Origin: Peribacillus cavernae
GTDB lineage: Bacteria; Bacillota; Bacilli; Bacillales; DSM-1321
Assembly (NCBI RefSeq): GCF_003989135.1
Contig: NZ_RYZZ01000005.1
Coordinates: forward strand, 62,001 to 126,000
Reading direction: 5' to 3'
Length of the DNA stretch: 64,000 nt
Position 1 is the first letter of the stretch. Each line of letters opens with the position of its first letter. This document shows, in pieces, positions 38,372-45,848 of the stretch. Position numbers and translations under genes: made by a program. A model generated the notes under the pieces. The model searched no databases, was not told the origin of the DNA, and was given only the letters and a program-made list of their open reading frames with translations.

Positions 38372-39847
38372 ATGCCTGCCACTACTTATGAAAAATTAAG
38401 TTCGAAGATTCTTAGCTACATCTTAATGGGATTGCTCATTACCTGCGTTCCCCTCGTTCTGATTCTTGCCTTCATCCATATGGTGACAATGAAACAGGCT
38501 GTTACATTATGCATCATTATTCCGTTTCTGGTCGCCGGGATTTATTTCATTTACCGCAAGACACATCTATCAAAAAACGGGAAACAATACCTATCAACGG
38601 CTACCTTTTTTATGTGTTTTATTTTCATGTGGTTTGTCCCAACCTATGAAATTTGGGTTGTCAGTATTCTTTGTCTGATTCTCTGTTTAGCCTATCTGGA
38701 TTCAAAAGTGATCGTGCTGGTAACTGGCTTTGCACTTTTGGTGCATACTGTTCACGTGTTATTTAACCCCTATTTCCAGATGACAAGCTTGATCGACTAT
38801 ATCGTGACATACATCGTCATTACAATGATCGGGATTGTTTCGTATGGTGTAACCATGCTTGGCAAAAAAATGCTGCAGGAAGTAACGGAAAAGGAACAGC
38901 AGGTGAAAAACCTGCTGCAGGATGTTTCCAAGTCCGTCGAAGTAATCGATGAATTTGGGAAAAGACTAACAGCAAACATTAATCAGACTAACGGAATATC
39001 GCAGCAAATTTCAGCAGGATATTTTGAGATTACCCGCGGGGTCGCAGCTCAAGCAAGCGCCATTTCCGAGATCAACGAAAAAATGTTTGGTTCAAATGAA
39101 TCCGTTCTCGCCGTAACAAAGCATGCTGGACATATGAAGGATCTGTCCATTTCTACCGTAGACCTTACAGACCAGGGAAATGAAAAACTTAAGAATTTGC
39201 AGCTGGCCATGAACAGTGTCAATCACATTCAGCAAGAGACGATGAATGTCATGAGTGACCTGCAGGAACATACAGCAAATATCAGCAGAATTGTTGCTGC
39301 GATTGAAGAAATTGCCAATCACACAAACCTGTTATCGCTCAATGCCTCCATTGAAGCAGCCCGTGCCGGTGAGCATGGAAAAAGCTTTGCTGTCGTGGCA
39401 GGTGAAATCCGCAAGCTTTCTTCAAATGCAGGCGCAGCGGCCCAGAGCATTGGTGAAATTCTAAAAAATATCGAGGAAAAGGCGCAGGCTGTATCGGTTC
39501 AGCTGGAGAGAGGGAAGGAAGCAATCGGTTATAGCAGCAAAGATGTACAAGGCTCTGGCGCATTGTTTACTGAGATAACCGATAATATGACCGCCCTCAT
39601 GTCAAAAGCAGCCGAAGTTGAAAATATGCTGCAACAGGTTGAGCGAAATTCGATTGACACTTCAGCTGAAATATCCAATATTTCAAGCATAACCGAAGAA
39701 TCCAGTGCCTCATTGGAGCAGATGACGGTTGCACTTGACAGCCAAAGAGAGCGAATTGAAGCGATTGCGGAGCATTTTGGTGATCTGGAAGGGAAAGTCG
39801 TCTCCCTTCACTCGCTGGCGAATTCCGGCTCAGCAATAGCAGAATAA
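38372..39847 (+). CDS. Membrane-bound methyl-accepting chemotaxis-type protein
   Basis: 491 residues. About six N-terminal membrane segments (residues 17-175), with no periplasmic ligand domain, are followed by a long coiled coil containing the conserved signalling hairpin [40 protein letters not shown]. It would signal to CheA/CheW, or work as an MCP-like sensor of a membrane or energy cue. GGGG precedes the ATG by 8 nt. It stands alone; no che genes are nearby. Confidence 0.88.
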   Translation: MPATTYEKLSSKILSYILMGLLITCVPLVLILAFIHMVTMKQAVTLCIIIPFLVAGIYFIYRKTHLSKNGKQYLSTATFFMCFIFMWFVPTYEIWVVSILCLILCLAYLDSKVIVLVTGFALLVHTVHVLFNPYFQMTSLIDYIVTYIVITMIGIVSYGVTMLGKKMLQEVTEKEQQVKNLLQDVSKSVEVIDEFGKRLTANINQTNGISQQISAGYFEITRGVAAQASAISEINEKMFGSNESVLAVTKHAGHMKDLSISTVDLTDQGNEKLKNLQLAMNSVNHIQQETMNVMSDLQEHTANISRIVAAIEEIANHTNLLSLNASIEAARAGEHGKSFAVVAGEIRKLSSNAGAAAQSIGEILKNIEEKAQAVSVQLERGKEAIGYSSKDVQGSGALFTEITDNMTALMSKAAEVENMLQQVERNSIDTSAEISNISSITEESSASLEQMTVALDSQRERIEAIAEHFGDLEGKVVSLHSLANSGSAIAE

Positions 39848-39869
39848 ATAAAACCTAACTCATAGCAAG

Positions 39870-39902
39870 AGCAAGGAGCAGATATGCATCCTTGCTTTTT
39901 TG
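39870..39902 (+). terminator. Intrinsic terminator after the methyl-accepting protein gene
   Basis: AGCAAGGA and TCCTTGCT flank an 11-nt loop, followed by TTTTTGTTG. Confidence 0.85.
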
Positions 39903-40004
39903 TTGTTACTAGTGAATGACCACAATCAATCATTTTCTATTTTTCATAGATTACTAATGAGCAGTTTTTCTAAAGAATTTTAATGATGTGGAGGTGAATA
40001 TATA

Positions 40005-40232
40005 CTGTTTTATCCACCAAATCGAAGACAAAGACCATTCAATAGAAGATCCTCTGGACGGCCCGCCAATTTTATGCCACGCCCGCAGCCGAGAAAAAGT
40101 CAGTCTCCCTCTTCAAACAAGGGATTTGATCTTTCAGGAAATGCAAACAAAATCATGTCGCATGTAGGCACTGTACAGAAAGGGATCAATATGGCAAGAC
40201 AAGTCGGCTCCATATTATCTATGTTTAAGTAA
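40005..40232 (+). CDS. Small basic Pro/Arg-rich protein with a non-standard start codon
   Basis: An open frame encodes LFYPPNRRQRPFNRRSSGRP...NKIMSHVGTVQKGINMARQVGSILSMFK (75 aa), in the style of small Bacillus YppG/YqfQ-like coat or surface proteins. GGAGGTG lies 8 nt before CTG at 40005, and no ATG, GTG or TTG exists in frame near it. I therefore propose CTG (or ATA at 40002) as the start. The first in-frame ATG, about 28 codons on, lacks a ribosome site. Confidence 0.6.
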   Translation: MFYPPNRRQRPFNRRSSGRPANFMPRPQPRKSQSPSSNKGFDLSGNANKIMSHVGTVQKGINMARQVGSILSMFK

Positions 40233-40274
40233 TCATGGCCTTTAATATGGAAATTTCATACAAGCCCTTTCCCT

Positions 40275-40313
40275 AAGAAAACCCTGAGCGCAATCCCCAG
40301 GGTTTTCTTTTAT
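40275..40313. terminator. Bidirectional intrinsic terminator between convergent genes
   Basis: AAGAAAACCCTG and CAGGGTTTTCTT form a 12-bp stem with T-rich flanks. It ends the small gene (plus) and the CorA-like gene (minus), overlapping the latter's stop. Confidence 0.85.
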
Positions 40314-41767
40314 ATAATCTTCTTTTTTTGGTTTCGATGCTCCTTGATCCAGTTCCGCAGTGCTACAAATCCTAAAATGGACGAAATAAGAATGCCGGAA
40401 AGGGCAACAAATAAGGAGATATATTCAAAAAAACTGTAATCAGGAATTTTGGACCAGCGGGTTTTCCCCTTCCAATCTTCAATCACCAGGTTCATTCCGT
40501 AAATTCCGGATACCACGGTATAGATGGTCAAAATTTGCAGCAAATAGTTATTCCGGTTCGCCGACATATTATCCTGATTCTGATATAGGCTTGACAGTGT
40601 TTTTTTGACATCCTCATAAAGCCGGTCGATTTCAAACACTTCCTTGATGATCTTGAAAATCTCTTTTCCGGAGGTTGAGCTGTTTACTTCCGGGAATAGA
40701 TATTTCGATGAGAATACCGTAATCATCATGATTAACTGCTCTGTATCAGACTGATCTTTATCAATATCGATCTTTGAGTGCTCGTGCGTCAGCTTCAACA
40801 GGACAATTTTATAGTAGAAAAAAAGCAGCAGACCATAATAATGCTGGCCGTACATCTGGTTTGCGAGCAGCTCTTCCAGCTCGCCGGATGCCTTCGTCAC
40901 ACAGGCAAAGTTATACTCGCTTGTGACATAATACGTCTCGTCCCCCCAGCGGTCATAGACGTTTTTTTTGTAATAACGATCGATGTAATCAGGATTCAGC
41001 GCTCCGGCGAATGGCTTGCCATCACGGTCATAGCCATTCAGCTGCCCTGCACGGTACAGATCGGTTTTTGTAATCGTGCTGTTTTCAGGAACGGAGATAT
41101 GGCTAACGACATACATCCGCTCATCGATAAAGAACGGCAGACTTCCAAAATAGGAGGAATCTGCTTTCTGCTGGTCAATGAAATCCTTCATAATCGGCGC
41201 CAATGCTGAAAAGATAAAATCTTTTACTTTGGTGTAGGAACCCTTTTCGCAGCTAATTTTGGTGTTTTCCTCTTCCTGAACAATCGGTTCCATTACACGA
41301 AAGGTATCGGCAAAGTAGAGGACATCTGTATAGTCGAGCCCCTCAGGCAGGGTCACTCGTATATTCATCATCCCAATATTGAAAGGGCAAAATAGAATAT
41401 CAAACGAGTTGATTGTAAAATCTGTCGTTAAATGCGGCGATTGAAAAGCTGCCGTCAAATCCATACTTTTTGTGAAACGGCGGAAGCCTTCAATCGATCT
41501 TGGGCTGCCCGGGAATAAAATCGGTTCGATATTCGGCAGAAAATATTGTTCAAGCGTCCTGTGATTAATCTGCGAGCCCCCGTAAAAGGCATCTTCCTGT
41601 TCCATATTCTTTAGATCGAAGAAAACAAAGTTGTCATCTAAAAGCCGATGTGCAAACTCCTTTGTCTTTTTATTCTCCAGCATAAAAGGAAAAATGAACT
41701 GCAGCATCGACCGTTTTGTTTTCAAGCCGTGTGTTAAATTTCTGTTTTCTTCTTGAAAATTAGTCAT
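40310..41767 (-). CDS. CorA-like membrane protein of unknown specificity
   Basis: 485 residues: a large soluble N-terminal region (1 to about 400), a coiled segment (VKKTLSSLYQNQDN), and two C-terminal membrane helices. The first ends in SGIYGMNLV, the GMN signature of CorA magnesium and divalent-metal channels, and the second is FVALSGILISSILGFVAL. The N-terminal part does not look like ordinary CorA. The ATG at 41767 has GGAGG 9 nt upstream; a longer frame to 41809 lacks one. A structured leader with an intrinsic terminator lies 100-170 nt upstream, and a palindromic signalling box with a -10 lies about 350 nt upstream. Function unknown; ion transport or a membrane sensor is possible. Confidence 0.7.
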   Translation of the reverse strand: MTNFQEENRNLTHGLKTKRSMLQFIFPFMLENKKTKEFAHRLLDDNFVFFDLKNMEQEDAFYGGSQINHRTLEQYFLPNIEPILFPGSPRSIEGFRRFTKSMDLTAAFQSPHLTTDFTINSFDILFCPFNIGMMNIRVTLPEGLDYTDVLYFADTFRVMEPIVQEEENTKISCEKGSYTKVKDFIFSALAPIMKDFIDQQKADSSYFGSLPFFIDERMYVVSHISVPENSTITKTDLYRAGQLNGYDRDGKPFAGALNPDYIDRYYKKNVYDRWGDETYYVTSEYNFACVTKASGELEELLANQMYGQHYYGLLLFFYYKIVLLKLTHEHSKIDIDKDQSDTEQLIMMITVFSSKYLFPEVNSSTSGKEIFKIIKEVFEIDRLYEDVKKTLSSLYQNQDNMSANRNNYLLQILTIYTVVSGIYGMNLVIEDWKGKTRWSKIPDYSFFEYISLFVALSGILISSILGFVALRNWIKEHRNQKKKII

Positions 41768-41866
41768 GCTTCCATTCCTCCGCAACCAAGTACTGCGCCC
41801 CAGCTTCATGTAATCATTATAAATGGTACCCTACTTACGAACTTTTCAAACAAAGTCTATCAGGTC

Positions 41867-41935
41867 GAAAAAAATCCCACAGGCATATGTCCCGCCTGTG
41901 GGCCATCGGGAACACACCTACCAATGTGTCCGCCA
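41867..41935 (-). promoter_or_regulatory. Structured leader or small RNA with terminator hairpin
   Basis: Two adjacent hairpins on the minus strand: ACACA/TGTGT (41913-41929), and a 9-bp stem CCCACAGGC/GCCTGTGGG (41876-41902) followed by seven T. The terminator points towards the CorA-like gene, whose start is 100 nt further on. It may be the end of the 42192 transcript, a small RNA, or an attenuator. It does not match any riboswitch class that I can recall. The surrounding 41768-42120 holds no gene that I can support. Confidence 0.55.
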
Positions 41936-42096
41936 ATTTCGGTACTAGATACTGAGGATTTTGTTATAACGAAATGACTTTCTCTTTCCGATATAACATA
42001 AGCTTAGTTCTATTTAACCATAAATTATGCTTTGCATAAAACATTTGAATCCGGCATATTTCTTGAAAAGGGCCGCTTAATCCCTATTTTACTAAA

Positions 42097-42138
42097 ATTA
42101 TAGGTCTATGTCATATCAAAATATAACTATAGGAATAT
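42097..42138 (-). promoter_or_regulatory. Box 1 of the PlcR-like regulon, with -10 element
   Basis: The palindromic box at 42121-42138 (ATATAACTATAGGAATAT on plus) is followed on the minus strand, 18 nt later, by a perfect TATAAT (42102-42097). This fits a promoter in which the box takes the place of a -35 and drives leftward transcription into the leader of the CorA-like gene. Confidence 0.65.
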
Positions 42139-42162
42139 TTTTGTCTTCCGTATGATAAAGTG

Positions 42163-42190
42163 AACCTTCCATCAGTGGAGGTTTTTTGTA
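42163..42190 (+). terminator. Small hairpin with T run
   Basis: AACCTTCCA and TGGAGGTT (one bulge) with a TCAG loop, followed by TTTTT on the plus strand. It sits immediately past the 3' end of the leftward 103-residue gene, but its T run faces the other way, so its role is unclear. Confidence 0.5.
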
Positions 42191-42191
42191 T

Positions 42192-42503
42192 TCAATTCAT
42201 GAGATTGTCGAGGTGCATTGTCTGAGTGATGCACTTCTTAATGCCAATAACATTCAAAAACTCTTTTATTTTCTTAAGTGAGACATCTTGATATTCTTTC
42301 ACAATCGAAAACTCTTTGACGAAGGCGATTTTTTCCTTATTCAAGCTGTTGCCGCCTTGCAGCGTCACCGGATTTTTTTCCTCACATGTATAGACGACTG
42401 CTTCGCCAACCTCCCCTACTGCAGCATCAAAATAGAAGGAAAACACAATGGCACATTCTTTATCAAAAAAAGAGGGCTGGACCTTCATGTTAACATCGAC
42501 CAT
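42192..42503 (-). CDS. Protein of unknown function (103 aa) under a PlcR-like box
   Basis: MVDVNMKVQPSFFDKECAIV opens a 103-residue soluble protein with no signal peptide, one mid-protein Cys and one near the C-terminus. AGAGGTG precedes the ATG by 7 nt. Box 2 of the signalling locus, with a GATAAT hexamer, lies about 110 nt upstream on the same strand. I do not recognise the family. The context suggests a target of the regulator at 43080. Confidence 0.65.
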   Translation of the reverse strand: MVDVNMKVQPSFFDKECAIVFSFYFDAAVGEVGEAVVYTCEEKNPVTLQGGNSLNKEKIAFVKEFSIVKEYQDVSLKKIKEFLNVIGIKKCITQTMHLDNLMN

Positions 42504-42610
42504 TTATTAACACCTCTTTCCAATTGTTATTTACACTATAACAAAATAGAGAAAGAATCAAATTCCTGATTACAGTCTGAAAACAGGCGAAAAGCGGACT
42601 TTTCCATCTA

Positions 42611-42650
42611 ATTATCACGAAAATCACCAAAAATATAACTATAGGAATAT
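42611..42650 (-). promoter_or_regulatory. Box 2 of the PlcR-like regulon, with -10 element
   Basis: The box at 42633-42650 has exactly the same 18 bases as box 1. On the minus strand GATAAT (42616-42611) follows after 16 nt, giving a promoter for the 103-residue gene. Confidence 0.62.
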
Positions 42651-42753
42651 ACCCCTGGAATTATTGAAACAGAAAGAAATATACCTCTATTGCTAGAAGT
42701 ATATAAAGGTTGAAGTATTTGAGTTAATGATAAAGGGTATAGTGAAGTAAGTC

Positions 42754-42882
42754 TTAGAATAAAGTTGGTAATTCCGTTGTTCCAACATTTCCAAATAAGG
42801 TTGGTAATTCTGTTGTTCCAATTAATGCAAATCCGGAAATTAGAAAAAAAGCGACTATAAATCCAGATAATCTCTTTTTCAT
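42754..42882 (-). CDS. PapR-like signalling prepropeptide with duplicated pheromone sequence
   Basis: 42 residues: basic start MKKRLSG, a hydrophobic export segment (about residues 8-21), then GTTELPTLF-GNV-GTTELPTLF. The repeat is 12 residues (36 bp) long and ends the protein at a free C-terminus. AGGAGG lies 8-9 nt before the ATG. It is divergent to the regulator at 43080. Known PapR heptapeptides of the B. cereus group (ADLPFEF, SDLPFEH and relatives) share the acidic-Leu-Pro-x-x-aromatic pattern seen in TELPTLF. I infer an exported, processed and re-imported quorum-sensing peptide. Confidence 0.75.
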   Translation of the reverse strand: MKKRLSGFIVAFFLISGFALIGTTELPTLFGNVGTTELPTLF

Positions 42883-43043
42883 AGGTAAATCCTCCTTTCT
42901 TTTGAAAAAATATTGGATTTAATAGAAATAAATTCTATATTTATATTTAACCATAACCTACCTATACGTTAATCTCTAGCTATAGACGTCTGCGTTTATT
43001 TACAAAGGGATTAATCAACTTTTTCTTTGCTTTTAAACAAAAA

Positions 43044-43061
43044 TTATAACTATAGGAATAT
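43044..43061. promoter_or_regulatory. Box 3 of the PlcR-like regulon, in the divergent intergenic region
   Basis: TTATAACTATAGGAATAT differs from boxes 1 and 2 only in its first base. It ends 18 nt before the regulator start and lies about 160 nt from the peptide gene start. It overlaps the likely regulator promoter, which suggests autoregulation. Confidence 0.62.
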
Positions 43062-43079
43062 TTTTTGAGGGGAATTTGT

Positions 43080-43967
43080 ATGGATTTTTCCTTAATAGGA
43101 CAAAAAATTAAAGAACTTCGTAAGCAAGCAGGCCTTTCTCAGGGTGAACTAGCGAAGGGAATATGTACACAGGCACAGATTAGCAAAATAGAAAGAGGTG
43201 ACGTGTATCCGTACGCTTCCACTCTTTATCTGATTTCGCAACGTCTCGGTGTAGACGTTAACTATTTCTTTGATCTTGGCATGACACCTCGGCTTGATTA
43301 TGTCCAGGAAGTAAAGAACCAACTTACGATAGCTCGTTGGAATATGAATTACACAGAAATGGAAGAAATCGTTGAGACGGAAGAAAATAATCCACTTTTT
43401 AAGCAAAATAAACGTAATTACCAACTGTTGCTCTGGCATAAAGGAATATATGAATATACGATATATAAAAAAGCCCAAAAAGCGATGGATACCCTTAAGG
43501 GAGCGATTTTATTAACCCAGTCGACGGATAAGATTTATTCCGAACGGGAAATAGAGATTCTACTTAGTATCGGTTCCATTTACTTTGAGGAAAAGATGTA
43601 TAAAAAAGCTTTTGTTACATATAAAACGTGCAATGATTACTTGTCGATGCTACCTTATCTTACTGAAGGCACTGTAAAAACACATATTTACTACAATATG
43701 GCCCGTGCTTTAACAAGGTCAAACCAGTACAGAGAGTCTAACACTTTCTGCGAAGAAGCAATAAAATGGTGCATTCATAAAAGTAGTCTTTATCTATTGG
43801 GCGAGTTGCATTATCATATCGGCTATAATTTCGAGCTAACCAGCGATTTTTCATCCGCTAAAGAGTATATGGAAAAAGCGAAGATGATATTTGAACTCCA
43901 AAATGAAAAACGCTATATTCCTTTCATCGAGAAAAAACTCAAGAAGTGGGGTTACAAAACAAAATAA
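43080..43967 (+). CDS. PlcR-type HTH/TPR transcriptional regulator (RNPP family)
   Basis: 295 residues, close to PlcR (285). The N-terminal Xre-type HTH is at about 6-60 (IGQKIKELRKQAGLSQGELAKG...QISKIERGDVYP). The rest is a row of TPR-like helical hairpins ending in YHIGYNFELTSDFSSAKEYMEKA. RNPP proteins bind a re-imported peptide in the TPR groove and so change DNA binding. The prepropeptide gene lies divergently 197 bp away. The ATG at 43080 has GAGGGG 7 nt upstream; a TTG at 43065 lies in that site. Box 3 overlaps the promoter. Confidence 0.85.
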   Translation: MDFSLIGQKIKELRKQAGLSQGELAKGICTQAQISKIERGDVYPYASTLYLISQRLGVDVNYFFDLGMTPRLDYVQEVKNQLTIARWNMNYTEMEEIVETEENNPLFKQNKRNYQLLLWHKGIYEYTIYKKAQKAMDTLKGAILLTQSTDKIYSEREIEILLSIGSIYFEEKMYKKAFVTYKTCNDYLSMLPYLTEGTVKTHIYYNMARALTRSNQYRESNTFCEEAIKWCIHKSSLYLLGELHYHIGYNFELTSDFSSAKEYMEKAKMIFELQNEKRYIPFIEKKLKKWGYKTK

Positions 43968-43982
43968 GTAGTGAATAATGAT

Positions 43983-44012
43983 AACCATCTCCTTCTAAAG
44001 GGATGGTTTTTT
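43983..44012 (+). terminator. Intrinsic terminator of the PlcR-like regulator gene
   Basis: AACCATCTCC and GGGATGGTT form the stem around a short loop, followed by TTTTTTTA. Confidence 0.85.
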
Positions 44013-44085
44013 TATTTTCCCTAACGAGATGTACTTGTTTTTACAAAACCCCGGCGTGCTATTCAAATTTACCGGCTAAATGAAG

Positions 44086-44231
44086 TATAATAATAAGATG
44101 GAAAAAATTCTGCCAGGGTGATCCCCTGTTATAAATATCGTGAAGCATCCATCAGGGGGGTTGTCCCCCACTGATGAATAACCTAAAGATGAGTATATGT
44201 TCATGGTTTTTCTGGCTTTGGGAGGTTAATT
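44086..44231 (+). promoter_or_regulatory. Promoter -10 and structured leader of ywqB-ywqA
   Basis: TATAAT at 44086-44091, with only a weak -35, is followed by two hairpins: CAGGG/CCCTG (44114-44128) and CATCAGGGGG/CCCCCACTGATG with one bulged A (44150-44176). No T run follows, so these are leader structures and not terminators. The ribosome site GGGAGG follows at about 44219. Confidence 0.45.
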
Positions 44232-45848
44232 ATGAGTAATGAGTTGATATTTTTTTCCGAACAGCTAAATAAGATGTTAGATCCAAACGTTAAAGAGGAA
44301 CTGGAGAGCGTTCAAAAAGGGCTGATGCTGTATCGGCAGGAGCTTGTATACCAGAAGCATGAAACAGAAAAAAGGATTACGGCTACTGTCCAGGATGTCG
44401 TTCCTGTACAGGTCGAGCTGGATCTGCTGGCGGTTGCCTTTAGCACCTGCGGGTGTAAAGAAGATTTTTTCTGCCGCCATCGGATGGCCGTGTTTTTTTC
44501 CTCCTATGCCGACGTCGCCAGTGTAATCGAGTGGGTTCAAAACTGGAGAAAAAAAAGACCGGTCGTTGAAACACCGCCGCCAATCATGCTTGCAAATGAC
44601 CTTTTAAAAGCGAAGACAAATACTGTCCTGGAGAAAGACTATTCTGCCTGGAAGACATTTTTCACTTCTGCCTATGAGGAAGTTATTGAAGCTAACCTTC
44701 ATCTTCCTCCCTACTTAGTTAATGAAAAAATCAGGTTGTATCTGCAAAAAGTCAGATCGAAATCGCCTCTGGAAAGAGAATGGAAAAACCTATATTCATT
44801 TGTAGCGGACTTTACGAGCCTGCTGCTTACTATGAGGATGATAAGGGAAGACAAGATGAAATCGGAGGTTATCCGGTTCTTTCATTCGCTGGCAAACGAT
44901 CTTGCCGAAGAACTTCATACGTCGGTGCAGCATCTGAGCAGACAGGCCCGTCCCTTTGCTTTTGACCCTTTTTTGGAAGGCATTCGTGAAGATGTAACGG
45001 ACCTGCTGGATGGGATGGACGTGCTTAAATACGAAAAGATTGATGTCTATCGAGCCATCTGGAGTTTCTTGTTGACCAATCCCGTTTGGAGACGGCATGA
45101 ACTTGAACGAGTCCAGGAAAAACTGGCCTCTGCAACACTGCAGCCCGCTGAGGAATCATCATACCAGATTGCTGATATCCACCTGTTGATCCTGACCAAT
45201 CATGATGGAGAAGCAGCAGCCCTTCTCAACCGCCTGGATATCAATGTCATTCCTTATTTGTTTTATTGGCTGAAAATGTTTTCAGACCATGATATGGATA
45301 ATCGAGCCGCTCCGTACATCGATTTCCTGAATCGCAAAGTCCGCAGCTTTCTAAAGGATCTTTCTAGCTATTACCAGGCTTCTGACTTTGTGAGAACCTT
45401 TTCGGGTCCGGTAGGCAGATACTGCTATAAGATGAACCGGATGGATGTGCTGGAAAGGTTCTACCGTGAATGCATGCCCTACAGCTACTGGAATTATGCC
45501 AACTTCCTGTTCGAGCAGGAGCAGTACAAGAAATGGGTGGAGATGCATATTTATACCGATATCAGCATCGATGTCATTGGCACGGAAAATCTCAAAAGAG
45601 TAGCCGCTCAGGATCCAGCTTTGGTGCTGCCGCTGTACTATCATGCTGTCCAGCAGACGATAAGCCTAAAAAACCGTTCAGCCTATAAACAGGCAGTACG
45701 TTATTTAAAGAAGATGCGGACCCTGTATAAAAAAATGAAAAAAGAAGACGTATTCCTCGAATACATGAAGTACGTTACGGAATCGACAAAACGATTGCGC
45801 GCTTTTCAAGAAGAATTGCAAAGGGGCAAGCTAATCGATGCAAAATAA
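44232..45848 (+). CDS. ywqB: SWIM zinc-finger protein YwqB
   Basis: 538 residues. The SWIM motif CxCx(5)CxH is seen at about residues 76-86 (CGCKEDFFCRHRM); the remainder is helical with no further recognisable domain. Its length matches B. subtilis YwqB. The next gene, for a SNF2 ATPase, overlaps by 11 nt, so translation is coupled and the two proteins probably act together on DNA or RNA polymerase. Function is not established. Confidence 0.85.
   Translation: MSNELIFFSEQLNKMLDPNVKEELESVQKGLMLYRQELVYQKHETEKRITATVQDVVPVQVELDLLAVAFSTCGCKEDFFCRHRMAVFFSSYADVASVIEWVQNWRKKRPVVETPPPIMLANDLLKAKTNTVLEKDYSAWKTFFTSAYEEVIEANLHLPPYLVNEKIRLYLQKVRSKSPLEREWKNLYSFVADFTSLLLTMRMIREDKMKSEVIRFFHSLANDLAEELHTSVQHLSRQARPFAFDPFLEGIREDVTDLLDGMDVLKYEKIDVYRAIWSFLLTNPVWRRHELERVQEKLASATLQPAEESSYQIADIHLLILTNHDGEAAALLNRLDINVIPYLFYWLKMFSDHDMDNRAAPYIDFLNRKVRSFLKDLSSYYQASDFVRTFSGPVGRYCYKMNRMDVLERFYRECMPYSYWNYANFLFEQEQYKKWVEMHIYTDISIDVIGTENLKRVAAQDPALVLPLYYHAVQQTISLKNRSAYKQAVRYLKKMRTLYKKMKKEDVFLEYMKYVTESTKRLRAFQEELQRGKLIDAK

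Noticed and set aside
41768-41990. Minus-strand frame ending HIGRCVPDGPQAGHMPVGFF across the two-hairpin leader
   Set aside because: It has no usable start codon and its sequence is explained by the hairpins.
42980-42985. Fourth CTATAG core between the peptide and regulator genes
   Set aside because: It lacks the ATAT arms that define the other three boxes.
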